DNA from: Epinephelus fuscoguttatus
Taxonomy: Eukaryota; Chordata; Actinopteri; Perciformes; Serranidae
Assembly (NCBI RefSeq): GCF_011397635.1
Contig: NC_064756.1
Coordinates: 20,204,907-20,268,906 of the forward strand
Reading direction: 5' to 3'
DNA length: 64,000 bases
A program made the position numbers and the translations under genes. Position 1 is the first letter of the stretch; every line of letters begins with the position of its first letter. Below, in pieces: positions 38,501 through 61,281 of this stretch. Below the pieces are notes generated by a model that searched no databases, had not been told where the DNA came from, and worked only from the letters and a program-made list of their open reading frames with translations.

Positions 38501-39442
38501 TCAAGACATCACTGCACTTAAGAAAATCGCACTGTTTGTGAGGAAGTTGTTTGTTCGTTATTGTTGACATGGTTGATTCCCAGACTTTAAGATCAAGAAC
38601 TTGAACGTGAATGTAGATTTGAATTTTATTTTCTTCAGATTTTTAGGGCAGCTTGATGTTGTGGTTGTAGTGAAGACAACTGGTGACAACTGAAGTTCTT
38701 TCTAACAAGCATAATTGTGAATGTGTCGTATAAGGTTGTAATGTTATTGGAATTATACGTTACGTTGCTGTGTGATTTTTAGGAATTGTGATAGCAGCCG
38801 AGTCGGGATGCTCCTCTCATGAAATGTCTTAATGATGCTGAGGGACCTCTGGCCAAAAACAAGCTACAACGTCCTTTATTTTTTTTTTTTGTTTTTTTGC
38901 TCTCTGTCTGGCTTTGATTTTTAACTATGATCGTCCCGAGGAGGTCACAGGATCATGTTGTGGTTTTATATTTGTATGTAGTTGATGATACAAGACAAAC
39001 TGTTTCAGGACAAAGTGGCAGCGGTTATGAAGTCACGTTGCCACACTGCAATCATAGACAGTAAACATGGTGGTTTCTTTTCCACAACCAACAAATAATA
39101 CCAGTTTTATATCCTTACTTTTTCATTTATATGTTTCCTTTTGTGTCCTGGTGGTTGGTGAAAATGTTCTATTGATAAAAATGACTTTCATAACAACAGT
39201 GAAGACGATACTGACACTGTGCAGCATGTCAAGGACTTTATAACCCTTCATTAAGGGGAAAACACATGGAATACTTCAGCAGCCGAGACCAACTGAGGTC
39301 ACCTGCCATGTTTCACAGAACTTTGCCTTCAGGTGTAAATATAACAGTTTTATTTTTTCATGTTTTGACAGATTGTTTTGTAATTAAAACTCCAATTTAT
39401 ATGTTTATATATTAACATTATTTGTTTAAATGTGAAAATAAA
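35558..39442 (+). other. tlcd2: Likely tlcd2 3' UTR and downstream region
   Basis: No further coding exon follows the TAG at 35555-35557. The best polyadenylation signal seen is AATAAA at 39437-39442, followed by GT/T-rich 'gtgttgtgtttttc' at about 39457. An earlier AATAAA at 36186-36191 lacks a GT-rich downstream element. If the distal site is used, the 3' UTR is about 3.9 kb and includes the fold-back element at 36374-37376. RNA data are needed to choose. Confidence 0.45.
36374..37376. mobile_element. Fold-back element with TTAA flanks, copy 2
   Basis: About 1.0 kb with inverted ends AGGAATACTTCAC and GTGAAGTATTCCT, each bordered by TTAA (36374-36377 and 37373-37376). The centre is a hairpin at about 37009-37050 with 17-nt arms, one mismatch. 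The left arm contains extra diverged tandem units of about 165 bp starting at about 36551 and 36717 ('ttgttgaattcatc' cores), which explains why it is about 300 bp longer than the right arm. TTAA duplications suggest piggyBac-type mobilisation, an inference; no transposase is encoded. Confidence 0.7.
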
Positions 39443-41860
39443 GATCACAGGAACAAGTGTTGTGTTTTTCTTTCACTGACACAGTCGGGTTTTACTTTGA
39501 CAGCTGAAGTTACTGCAGATTTTGGAATTAATGTCCTCCTGAGACCTGAACCTTTGTTTGGTATGCATTTTTAATTTCTCCTAGCTATTTGGAAACAGTA
39601 GGACCTGAAGTCTTAATGTCCTTCAACGAGCTGATGATAAATTCCCAATGTCTTCAAACCGCTACTTTACAGTGTCTTAGCTTGTTACTGTTGCTAAAAT
39701 TGGAAAAAAATGTATATGGCATATCAAACTATGAACATAATTAATCATCAGTAAACAAGTCTCAACCATAAAATTTGATCAGGTTTTGGACCTTGTCCAC
39801 TTTCGTCAGGATCAGCTGCAGACTGACTTGACAGACATAGCTGCCAGCTTGTTTTTACATGGATTAGTGTATTGTGCTCTTACTACCACTAGATGGCACA
39901 AAAAAGTGTCCATAAACAAGGACAACAGGTGTTAGAATAAAGTACAAGGTGCAGTAAACCCAAAATGTGATGTCACTGAAACGGGATCTCAGGAGGATGT
40001 GTAAATAATCTAAAATACTTGTCAATGTCTAGATACAGTGATACTTAAAAATACTGCAGAGAAATACTTTGAACATTTAAATGAAAGTAGCCATACCACA
40101 ATGTAAAAGTAGGGATGCATGATAATATCTGCATGTCATCTGTATCAGCAGATATTGGCCTAAAAATGAAATATTGGCCAATATGCTGATAATATTGGTA
40201 CGTCATCAGTATCGGCCAATATCTGCTTTATTATTAACTAATAAAATAGGCCGACATGCTTTTTTCTTAATTGGAACCATAAATGAATATCACATACATT
40301 GAAAATCATTGTATTTCATGTCTTCACCTGCTGGTGCGCCATCAAGATAAAAGTATTCATGTATAATATGATGTTAATATAGAAGAGATTTGATCACTAA
40401 AATTAGGTGGGGAAAAAAGTGGATATATCAAAATGGTATTGGTTATCGGTCAAATGAATTGTTAGATATTGGATATCGATGTCGTGCAACCCTAATTTAA
40501 AGTACTCAATATGCAGGTTTAATATTCCCTGTCATCACTATTTTATCATAGCAGATATATTATTACTTCTATATAAAAGCTGAGAATGACTGGGCTTGCA
40601 GTTGTTTTTTAACAGCGTTATCTCAAGATCACAAGTTAATTATTTAGTGTTCATGTGGTAATGGGTTAATTTAAATAAATTCTTGCAAAAACAAAAGGCA
40701 AAAGCATTCCCTCGAGACAACGTGATAATTTTTCGCAAGAAATGCCTTGTTTTCTCAAGATCACAGGATAAATATGAAGAACTCAAAATGAGTGTCTTTT
40801 TCATTTGATCACACCTGATTTCAGCCTTTAAGATAAGAAAAGACAGACTTTATTGTCCTAAAGGAAATTTGTTTTAAACACATGCGGTACCTGCTGTTAA
40901 AGGATGCAAAAAAACCTTTATACATACAGTTCCCACATCTATACAGTCCGTACACAGAGCTGTCGCTATTCACAATCCCATACGCTCAGTGCCTACAGTA
41001 CATGTAGACTGTCATCAGCAAACAAAGTGGCTGTTTACATTGTCATCATAAAAATTACATGGTTATATTAAAAAAAAGTAAATATATATATATGTGTACA
41101 TTTATACACACATACTGTACATACTTACACAGATTACTGTCATGACTGTCAGGAAGGATTCATAAATGTGTAGTTGCAGCCAAACTAGTCTTCTCCAACA
41201 AGGGCTGGTCTGAATGTGATCTCTGACAGAAAGATGCTTTGGCAATAATGTCTTTGTTGTAATTGTACCAAAAGAGCATATTGAATTGAATCAACACACA
41301 ATTTCTGGCTGTGTTGGACCTTGGCTGAAGTACAGTCTGATACATTTATCAACAATAGGTTCCCCTTGATCTGACATTCTTCTCAGTTTAAATCAGTTGC
41401 TACAGTTGGCAAGGCAAACTCCCCTAAGCTCCCCACCACTGCCGCCAGTGCCCGAATGAACACTCCAGGCGAAGCCAAACACCGTTCATCTGCACACACT
41501 GTGATGCCACACAGCTGGTTCAATATCAGCAAAGTTTCCCTTTATATTCATTGTCTTGTGTGGCAGCAGTGATGTGGTGGTCCACTTTTACACTGTGATC
41601 TGTAGCCTATAGTTCGGCTTTAGCTTCTAACTATCTTTGTCTTTTTAACCTGTTGTTGCTGCTGAGTTAGTCTCGCCACCAGACAATCAGAGATCTCTGC
41701 CTTCTGATAATCTGGGGACACTCCTTTCTAAAGTGTGTTTAACACACCGGCAAAAACGGCCGGCAACAAAGCAACGCCTCTTACATTTTTGAAAAGGACA
41801 CGCTCCCCCTTTTCTCGTCCGCAAGGAAACAAACACACAGAGAGCTTGAAAATGGATGCC
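39443..41860. other. Intergenic sequence between tlcd2 and ccdc92b, left part
   Basis: Holds the MITE at 40110-40494. A segment at 40836-40870 ('gacagactttattgtcctaa') resembles the tail of common teleost retroelements. No exon recognised. Confidence 0.5.
40110..40494. mobile_element. hAT-like MITE
   Basis: A 385-bp element with ends TAGGGATGCATGATAATATC and, reversed, TAGGGTTGCACGACATCGAT. The interior consists largely of 'gatattggcc' type repeats in both orientations. Candidate 8-bp flanks (TGTAAAAG and ATTTAAAG) agree only partly. No coding capacity. Confidence 0.65.
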
Positions 41861-41897
41861 GAGAGATTAAACTCCGTTTTATCAAATGTGTGCTCAT

Positions 41898-42182
41898 CTG
41901 TGAAGAAAATATTTTTTCCAGCGGATGTCTTAGTTACAACATGATTGAGCTAACTGGAGTAGTTTCATGTCGTATCCGACAACGGGAGGCTTTTAACAGA
42001 TGACGTCCTGATGTTAGCTTTGCTGCTGTTAGCTGTCCCTGTCAGCTGCAGCCACTGATGCTTTCTAGACATTGTGATTTCCCAAAACTGAATAAATACC
42101 ACACATAGCAACACAAAACTGCTTTGCTAGCTCAATCATGTTGTAACTAAGATATCCGCTGGAAAAAATATTTTTTTCACAG
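41898..42182. repeat. Inverted repeat with 54-bp arms
   Basis: Arms 41898-41951 and 42129-42182 are reverse complements with two mismatches in 54 positions, separated by 177 bp. Arm core: 'ttttttccagcggat' and 'tacaacatgattgagct'. Flanking sequence from about 41640 to 44340 may belong to one larger repeated element that hosts Tc1 copy 2; its class is unknown. Confidence 0.8.
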
Positions 42183-42364
42183 ACCGTTTAATGAGTTATT
42201 ACCTATTACAGACACCGCTAACGGCTAAGAAATAGTAATGTTTGTTCAAACATTGTGTTTATAGACTTTACAAACATCGGATTAGTCTAAACGGTGATAC
42301 AGTGATGTGAAAAATGTGATATATATAAACCAGCAGAGCTTTTAGCTATATATAGCTATTTATA

Positions 42365-43992
42365 CAGTACAGGCCAAAAGTTTGGACACACCTTCTCATT
42401 CAATGCGTTTTCTTTATTTTCATGACTATTTACATTGTAGATTCTCACTGAAGGCATCAAAACTATGAATGAACACATGTGGAGTTATGTACTTAACAAA
42501 AAAAGGTGAAATAAATGAAAACATGTTTTATATTCTAGTTTCTTCAAAATAGCCACCCTTTGCTCTGATTACTGCTTTGCACACTCTTGGCATTCTCTCC
42601 ATGAGCTTCAAGAGGTAGTCACCTGAAATGGTTTTCCAACAGTCTTGAAGGAGTTCCCAGAGGTGTTTAGCACTTGTTGGCCCCTTTGCCTTCACTCTGC
42701 GGTCCAGCTCACCCCAAACCATCTCGATTGGGTTCAGGTCCGGTGACTGTGGAGGCCAGGTCATCTGCCGCAGCACTCCATCACTCTCCTTCTTGGTCAA
42801 ATAGCCCTTACACAGCCTGGAGGTGTGTTTGGAGTCATTGTCCTGTTGAAAAATAAATGATCGTACAACTAAACGCAAACCGGATGGGATGGCATGTCGC
42901 TGCAGGATGCTGTGGTAGCCATGCTGGTTCAGTGTGCCTTCAATTTTGAATAAATCCCCAACAGTGTCACCAGCAAAACACCCCCACACCATCACACCTC
43001 CTCCTCCATGCTTCACAGTGGGAACCAGGCATGTGGAATCCATCCGTTCACCTTTTCTGCGTCTCACAAAGACACGGCGGTTGGAACCAAAGATCTCAAA
43101 TTTGGACTCATCAGACCAAAGCACAGATTTCCACTGGTCTAATGTCCATTCCTTGTGTTTCTTGGCCCAAACAAATCTCTTCTGCTTGTTGCCTCTCCTT
43201 AGCAGTGGTTTCCTAGCAGCTATTTGACCATGAAGGCCTGATTCGCGCAGTCTCCTCTTAACAGTTGTTCTAGAGATGGGTCTGCTGCTAGAACTCTGTG
43301 TGGCATTCATCTGGTCTCTGATCTGAGCTGCTGTTAACTTGCGATTTCTGATGCTGGTGACTCAGATGAACTTATCCTCAGAAGCAGAGGTGACTCTTGG
43401 TCTTCCTTTCCTGGGTCGGTCCTCATGTGTGCCAGTTTCGTTGTAGCGCTTGATGGTTTTTGCGACTCCACTTGGGGACACATTTAAAGTTTTGCAATTT
43501 TCCGGACTGACTGACCTTCATTTCTTAAAGTAATGATGGCCACTCATTTTTCTTTAGTTAGCTGATTGGTTCTTGCCATAATATGAATTTTAACAGTTGT
43601 CCAATAGGGCTGTCGGCTGTGTATTAACCTGACTTCTGCACAACACAACTGATGGTCCCAACCCCATTGATAAAGCAAGAAATTCCACTAATTAACCCTG
43701 ATAAGGCACACCTGTGAAGTGGAAACCATTTCAGGTGACTACCTCTTGAAGCTCATGGAGAGAATGCCAAGAGTGTGCAAAGCAGTAATCAGAGCAAAGG
43801 GTGGCTATTTTGAAGAAACTAGAATATAAAACATGTTTTCAGTTATTTCACCTTTTTTTGTTAAGTACATAACTCCACATGTGTTCATTCATAGTTTTGA
43901 TGCCTTCAGTGAGAATCTACAATGTAAGTAGTCATGAAAATAAAGAAAACGCATTGAATGAGAAGGTGTGTCCAAACTTTTGGCCTGTACTG
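42365..43992 (-). mobile_element. Tc1/mariner transposon, copy 2, downstream of tlcd2
   Basis: A 1628-bp element with TA duplication (42363-42364 and 43993-43994), ends CAGTACAGGCC... and ...GGCCTGTACTG, and 273-bp inverted repeats (42365-42637 and 43720-43992). It is nearly identical to copy 1 and in the same orientation. As there, the left repeat includes the transposase 3' coding end (42528-42637), and a mirror copy of that coding segment lies at the right end, upstream of the transposase start. Confidence 0.95.
42528..43579 (-). pseudogene. Tc1-type transposase pseudogene, copy 2
   Basis: Minus strand, ATG at 43579-43577 and stop at 42530-42528. The last 260 codons are open and carry the catalytic domain: WSDESKFEIF (first Asp), the basic FVRRRK segment, FQQDND (second Asp) and SPDLNPIE (Glu, DD34E spacing). 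One motif change is PKHT to SKHT. It is disabled upstream by three lesions: TGA at codon 12 (43546-43544), a 1-bp loss near 43491, and TGA at 43364-43362. Both stops are CGA-to-TGA changes by comparison with copy 1, typical of CpG decay. Translation cannot give the DNA-binding domain. Confidence 0.93.
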
Positions 43993-44020
43993 TATATATA
44001 GCTAAGTTATATATAGAGAG

Positions 44021-44218
44021 CTAAAAGCTCTGCTGGTTTTCTATCCGGAAGTATTTGTAAACAACAAGGCGAATCCCTCTATAGTCTGGCCGGACGGATG
44101 AGTCATGGCCTTGTAAAAGATTATGTTTGTTTCTTTTAGTTGGCGAGAATGTGTCACCGCAAACACGACAAACATCCACTAACTTTGACGGCGTTTTCTG
44201 CGAACACGGCTGAGCCAT
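44021..44218 (-). other. Short open frame with a C2H2-like motif, unrecognised
   Basis: A 65-residue minus-strand frame contains CRVCGDTFSPTKRNKHNLLQ followed by GH, i.e. C-x2-C-x11-H-x5-H, which could bind zinc, then DSSVRPDYRG. It runs into the arm of the palindrome next to Tc1 copy 2. It could be a first exon of a repeat-borne gene or a gene fragment carried in a larger element. No donor site or downstream exon was identified, and chance cannot be excluded. Confidence 0.3.
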
Positions 44219-44639
44219 TTTGTACCGCTACATGTGTTTCTAGTGGGACTATGTTTACAAGCACAAGAGTTCAGCGAGCCACCGAAAAACCGCCCTGCAG
44301 ATTTACTATTGGTTCTGCAACGTATGGAGTTTTTTAAACTCTGAAATTGTATCCGCCCATCTAAACACAAAATCAGGGAGAAAGTCATCAGTCTTTAGTT
44401 AAGCAAAGCATCTAAAGTGCTGACTTGTGAGTCTACTGCTGAGTCAGTTTGACATGCTGGATATATCCTTCAAACACAGACTGTAGACCGGACCCTCTGT
44501 CTGCTTCTCTCTGGAATCACTGGTTCATTTTTCCAAAAATAATAATAATTTGTCAAGGAGTGCAGTTAGTTACAGTGTGGGCTCCATGCTTACCCTGACA
44601 GCTTGTTGGACCATCACAAAGAGGCGGGGCTTAGTGTCA

Positions 44640-44803
44640 ATTATGACAGAAATCTATTTTTTTTTCTTATAAACGTTACCAGCGTCTGCTTTAACCTCTA
44701 AGTATTTTCTGTGTTCTTACTTTTAGGACTTTGCCACTCAGGTCCCTTGTGAACTAATTAACGCCCCCGGGAGGTCCGCGGCCCTCAGGTTGAGAACCAC
44801 TGC
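44640..44803. mobile_element. hAT-type element end fragment
   Basis: The sequence closes with 'cctcaggttgagaaccactg', the complement of a CAGTGGTTCTCAACCTGAGG end typical of Charlie-like hAT elements. No matching left end was found nearby, so this is probably a truncated copy. Confidence 0.45.
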
Positions 44804-45029
44804 AGCATCCTGGGATGTCTCTGTCCATGATGCAGAAATCACACCTGTCTAATAAAGATGAAGTCCCATAATATAAAATGTGACTGATTTACAGCAAGTG
44901 GAAATTAAGATTGTTTGTTTTCAAGTCACATTTTGTTTTATTCTTTTCTCATGTCGTGTTTTCCTTTGTAGCCTATACTCCCACGCGCGTGCTTTGTATC
45001 GATCCTCATCAGAGTCTACGTATGGCTGA

Positions 45030-45544
45030 TTTGGGCAGGTCCCTCCAATCAGCTGTCCCGCTGCCTCCGTCGTACGATGTTCTCGCGTGTTCTGCTCACG
45101 GTGCCTTGTTTTCATCACCCCAGCCTCAGTCCACAGCAGCTCCGCGTCTCAGTCGGTGGGCGAGGAGGATGAAGGGTGCGCATGTTGAAAAATGGACTGC
45201 GCACTTTCCTCGCGGGCTCTCGCATCGACGCGTCTGAAAACGTCCCCTCCACGGTGATGCTCCATGTTGCGGCGAGGAGCGGTTTTGCGGGAGGAGCGCG
45301 GCGCCAGGCACCGTGGCGGTTTTGCATTTTTACGCAGCGGTCCAGCCTCTTCGTCCTCTAATCAAACGGCGTCACATGCAGCTGGAAAGCACTTTAACGC
45401 TTCAGATAAAATGTGTTTGGGTGAATGCCGCAGCCCACAGGATTTGGAGCAGCACTGGAGGCCAGCATGCGCGGATCAGAGGACGTTTTTATAACGCTTG
45501 CGAATCATATATAGCAGATTTTGGCACTTAACGTAAAATCAAAG
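45030..45544 (+). promoter_or_regulatory. ccdc92b: CpG-rich promoter and probable non-coding exon 1 of ccdc92b
   Basis: CpG density rises sharply over about 45,160-45,500 ('ctcgcatcgacgcgtctg', 'gcggcgaggagcgg') in an otherwise AT-rich area, as in a CpG-island promoter. A consensus donor GTAAGC starts at 45545 after AAAG. The first coding exon begins with an acceptor at 45841-45848, only 8 bp before its ATG, so an upstream 5' UTR exon is required; this block is the natural candidate. The transcription start is not determined. Confidence 0.6.
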
Positions 45545-45856
45545 GTAAGCAGAGACATCACATCTTTATTATCGATGTTGACTGAAGGTGCATGCTCTTT
45601 CCCATTTCTGCAGATTTCCCTGGTCATCAATACCTTATTTATAGCTCCCACATGACCTCAATACACAACTTGCACTCTCCTCTCTCTGTGGCTGACATAA
45701 GCAATGTTCCCACTGTGGGAAAGTGACATTTAGCATCAGGAGTTCAAGCTGAAGTTGGAAAAGGTATAGTGTGTTGGAGACAGGCCGAGATGGATGCTTA
45801 AAAATCTGTCAGAGCCATCCTCCTGATTCCCTCCCTCTGTCCCTCCAGACTCAGCC

Positions 45857-58359
<12,503 letters not shown>

Positions 58360-59387
58360 TGACTACTGTGACTTGTGCTTTTAACTGCAGTGTGATCACT
58401 GTATGATTATCTCCTGTCAGACTGTTAATGCTGTTAACTGTTGTTCTGCACTTTGACCAAATTGATACTGAGACTGGTTTTAGCTATTGAATTACATCAC
58501 ACTTATTGTAGACACTTTTTTAAATATGGACTTTGATATAACCTTAAATAACTTGCAAAGCGAAACTCAGTGTCACTTTAAGTCGGTCTGAAATGAAGTT
58601 AGATGAATTATCTGTTTACACTGGTGTCACATGCTCAGTATACTGTGGCAGCCCCTTTTTGATCTGTGGTGACTGAGTAGCAGCCATTTTAGGTGGGCTA
58701 CAAGCCGACGTGTTGTGTAGCCCAGCCGACTTTGAACTTTCAAGGCCAATCGTAAATCAACCATGTGACCAAACATTTGTGTGGCCCCCCCTGACCGAGT
58801 CACAGCTGAAAATATCTGATGTGGCATGCACGTCTGTGTGAGTCCTCCAAGTGAAAAAATGTTGATTGAAAAGAGGTGTGTGGCCATTACTTTGAAAAAA
58901 TACAATTAGAAATAGTAACTTGAGATAACTTTTTTTTTCTGAACTTCAATCCATGACCACTGCACTGCATATCGCTCTGTTAAGCTCTACAGCTGATAAA
59001 TTTTATCTGTATTACGCCTCTTTATACCTAACACAGTAAATTCATATGTGATTTTGCCAGAAGAGGACGTATAATGCCAGTGTTGGGTCAATATCCTAGC
59101 CCCAGCTGTAACCTCAAATGCTTAACTCTTTAAACTCACCATACATTAAAGGTATAGTGTGCAGGATTTTCCCTAAATATCAATATATAGAGTCATACAG
59201 AAGAAATCCATCTTAATCATCACTCATGACACACTACAAGTATGTGGCAGTGTATGTTTCTGCAGAGACCTTTGCCTGTATTTTCTTTGTTTCTTCTTAT
59301 TGTCTGTGTTTAGGACGTTCATGGGCGTGTACCCTCACAGCACTCAGGTGAGGTCGGGGCTTTATTAAAACTTAGTAGCCAAGTGCT
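58360..59387 (+). other. ccdc92b: ccdc92b 3' flank / UTR
   Basis: No exon after the stop. No canonical AATAAA was seen in the first kilobase; the nearest clear ones are about 60262 (inside a MITE) and 61795-61800. The end of the transcript is undetermined. Confidence 0.4.
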
Positions 59388-60549
59388 AGCCCTGTTTCCA
59401 CCAAACACTTTCAGTATGGTACCTCTGGAACCAAAAGTAACCCTTCAGACATGGTACCTAGACCCTAGTGTTTCCACTGCAAACAGTACTTAAATGTGGG
59501 CGGGTTGTTGTCACTCACTGCTCCGTCCAGCACGCATTGTATTTCCTCATCACCGGTGTGAGAGATGGACAGTCTTTGTCACACTGATATTTTCAGAATG
59601 AAATAGAGCAGGCTGCAGTGAGAGTCTCTCTTTATAAGATATTTAAAAATAGCAGGTTTGTGCATTTAGTCCTTCTAAGGCAAGCTCAGGGGTTTAGTGT
59701 CGCAGTAGCCCACAGGAACAACGCTCCACAATGCTTTTTTTCTCTGAGTGAGGATTAGAATATATGCAGTTAACATAACCAGGTCGAAATTAATATATAT
59801 AAACACTGGAAGATCCACTCATTACTAAAAGTGTATGTCATATAAAAACTAAAGCAATGGTCCAAGTTGACACAGTGAAATTTATAAGTTTTTTTTTTTT
59901 TTAATATTTTTTGGGGCATTTCGGCCCTCAATGGACAGGACAGACAAGTATGAAAGGGGGAGAGAGAGAGGGAGTGACACGCAGCAAAGTGCCACAGGCT
60001 GGAGTCGAACCCGGGCCGCTGTAGCAACAGCCCTGCACATGGGGCGCCCGCTCCACCACCAAGCCACCGACGCCCCGACACAGTGAAATTTAAGGTGTGT
60101 TGACTGATTTACGTCATCAACTCATGCATTGAGTAACATTACAAGTTAATGTTCCACCTTAAAAGTTGTCGGCAGTCGGCCCAGTAAATTAAGTTAATTT
60201 TTTCTCTGACTCCAGCTGCTGCAAGATGCAGCAAAACATCCTTTCATTTTATAGTTACAATAATAAAACTCTAATCGGTATGAACAGTGGTTTCAGCAGC
60301 CTCAAAACCAGCCACAGCTCAGCCCTGAGCAGAGTGACCGTCCTCTATTGACCAATCAACAGACTGCAGTGTTCACAGCTCCACCTTTTAGTACCAGATC
60401 TGTGAGCTAGGTACCCCAACAGAGGGGGGACCAAAAATGAGGACGGTACAGAACGGTCCAATTGGTACCATCCACAACTTTTCACAGTGGAAACAGAAAA
60501 TAAGCGCACCAAACTGAACTGAACCGTACTGTTCGGTGGAAACAGGGCT
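59388..60549 (-). mobile_element. Longer copy of the 49-kb MITE family, hosting a SINE
   Basis: Ends AGCCCTGTTTCCACC and GGTGGAAACAGGGCT are near-perfect inverted repeats. Sequence inside both ends matches the element at 49004-49479 in reverse, including 'gaccaatcaacagactgcag' and 'accatccacaacttttcaca'. It retains about 480 bp of interior missing from the 49-kb copy, plus a later SINE insertion. No transposase frame is evident and the target duplication is unclear. Confidence 0.75.
59885..60076 (-). mobile_element. tRNA-derived SINE with perfect 16-bp target duplication
   Basis: On the minus strand: tRNA-like head with A-box TGGCTTGGTGG and perfect B-box GGTTCGACTCC (complement at 60001-60011 region), body, and a poly(A) tail seen here as a T run at 59890-59902. 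GACACAGTGAAATTTA flanks it on both sides (59869-59884 and 60077-60092) without mismatch, showing recent L1-type insertion. Nested inside the MITE at 59388-60549. Confidence 0.92.
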
Positions 60550-61227
60550 TTGGAGACACAGCACCGAAAAATGAAACACAAATGTAGCAGGGCGAAACAC
60601 CAAACGAGTGCATCTGGGGTTGGCTTTTGCTTTCACTTGCAAATGTGTTTACAAAGAGTAACCGACAATCCTGCATCGTATACCTTTAACAAAACTACTT
60701 GTCGTCAAAGACAAAAACTGACCTGTTTTTTCTCTTCAAATTGCAGCGTTTGTTTCTTTTATCAGTGCGTCTCTTAGGTGAAGGACAGATCAGATAGCAG
60801 TATTGTTGGCCATGTGTAAACTTAAAGTCTTGGATTAGCTAACACAATATTTAGAGTCTGTTTTACTAAAGGATCCACATTGAGGCACATGTGTGCTGCT
60901 TTGTATAAACAGGTGGTGATGATGACTTCTGATGCGTTTGACCGTGTGTTTCACTTGGGTGTGGTTTGCGCACTAAACACACACGCACAAACACACACTC
61001 TGATTACTTCAATGACTTTGTGTTTGTGGTTGTGTTGGGGTTTCTTTTCACCTCAGGAAAAATGGACAAACGAGAACAAGACTGGAGGTTTTGGTTTTTA
61101 ACTGAAGCCTGGTTGATTTTCAAAGTGTTTATTTTTCATTTTGCGCAGTGTATCTGTGTCTAAATGCACACAAGTACGGTGACTGTGTGCTGTAACTGAC
61201 CAGAGGGCAGGCGCAGCCGAAAGCTGT

Positions 61228-61281
<54 letters not shown>

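Larger units (their letters stand above)
42327..44039. repeat. AT-rich palindrome split by Tc1 copy 2
   Basis: The 21 bp at 42327-42347 (AAACCAGCAGAGCTTTTAGC...) are the exact reverse complement of 44019-44039. Removing the Tc1 element and one TA restores a palindrome of about 83 bp whose centre is TATA-rich. The element therefore inserted near the dyad of an existing palindrome. Confidence 0.85.

Noticed and set aside
42528..43310. 260-residue frame in Tc1 copy 2 as a complete transposase
   Set aside because: It lacks the DNA-binding N-terminus, which is cut off by two stop codons and a 1-bp loss.
59770..60081. 103-codon minus-strand frame
   Set aside because: It is a translation of the SINE and the surrounding MITE.
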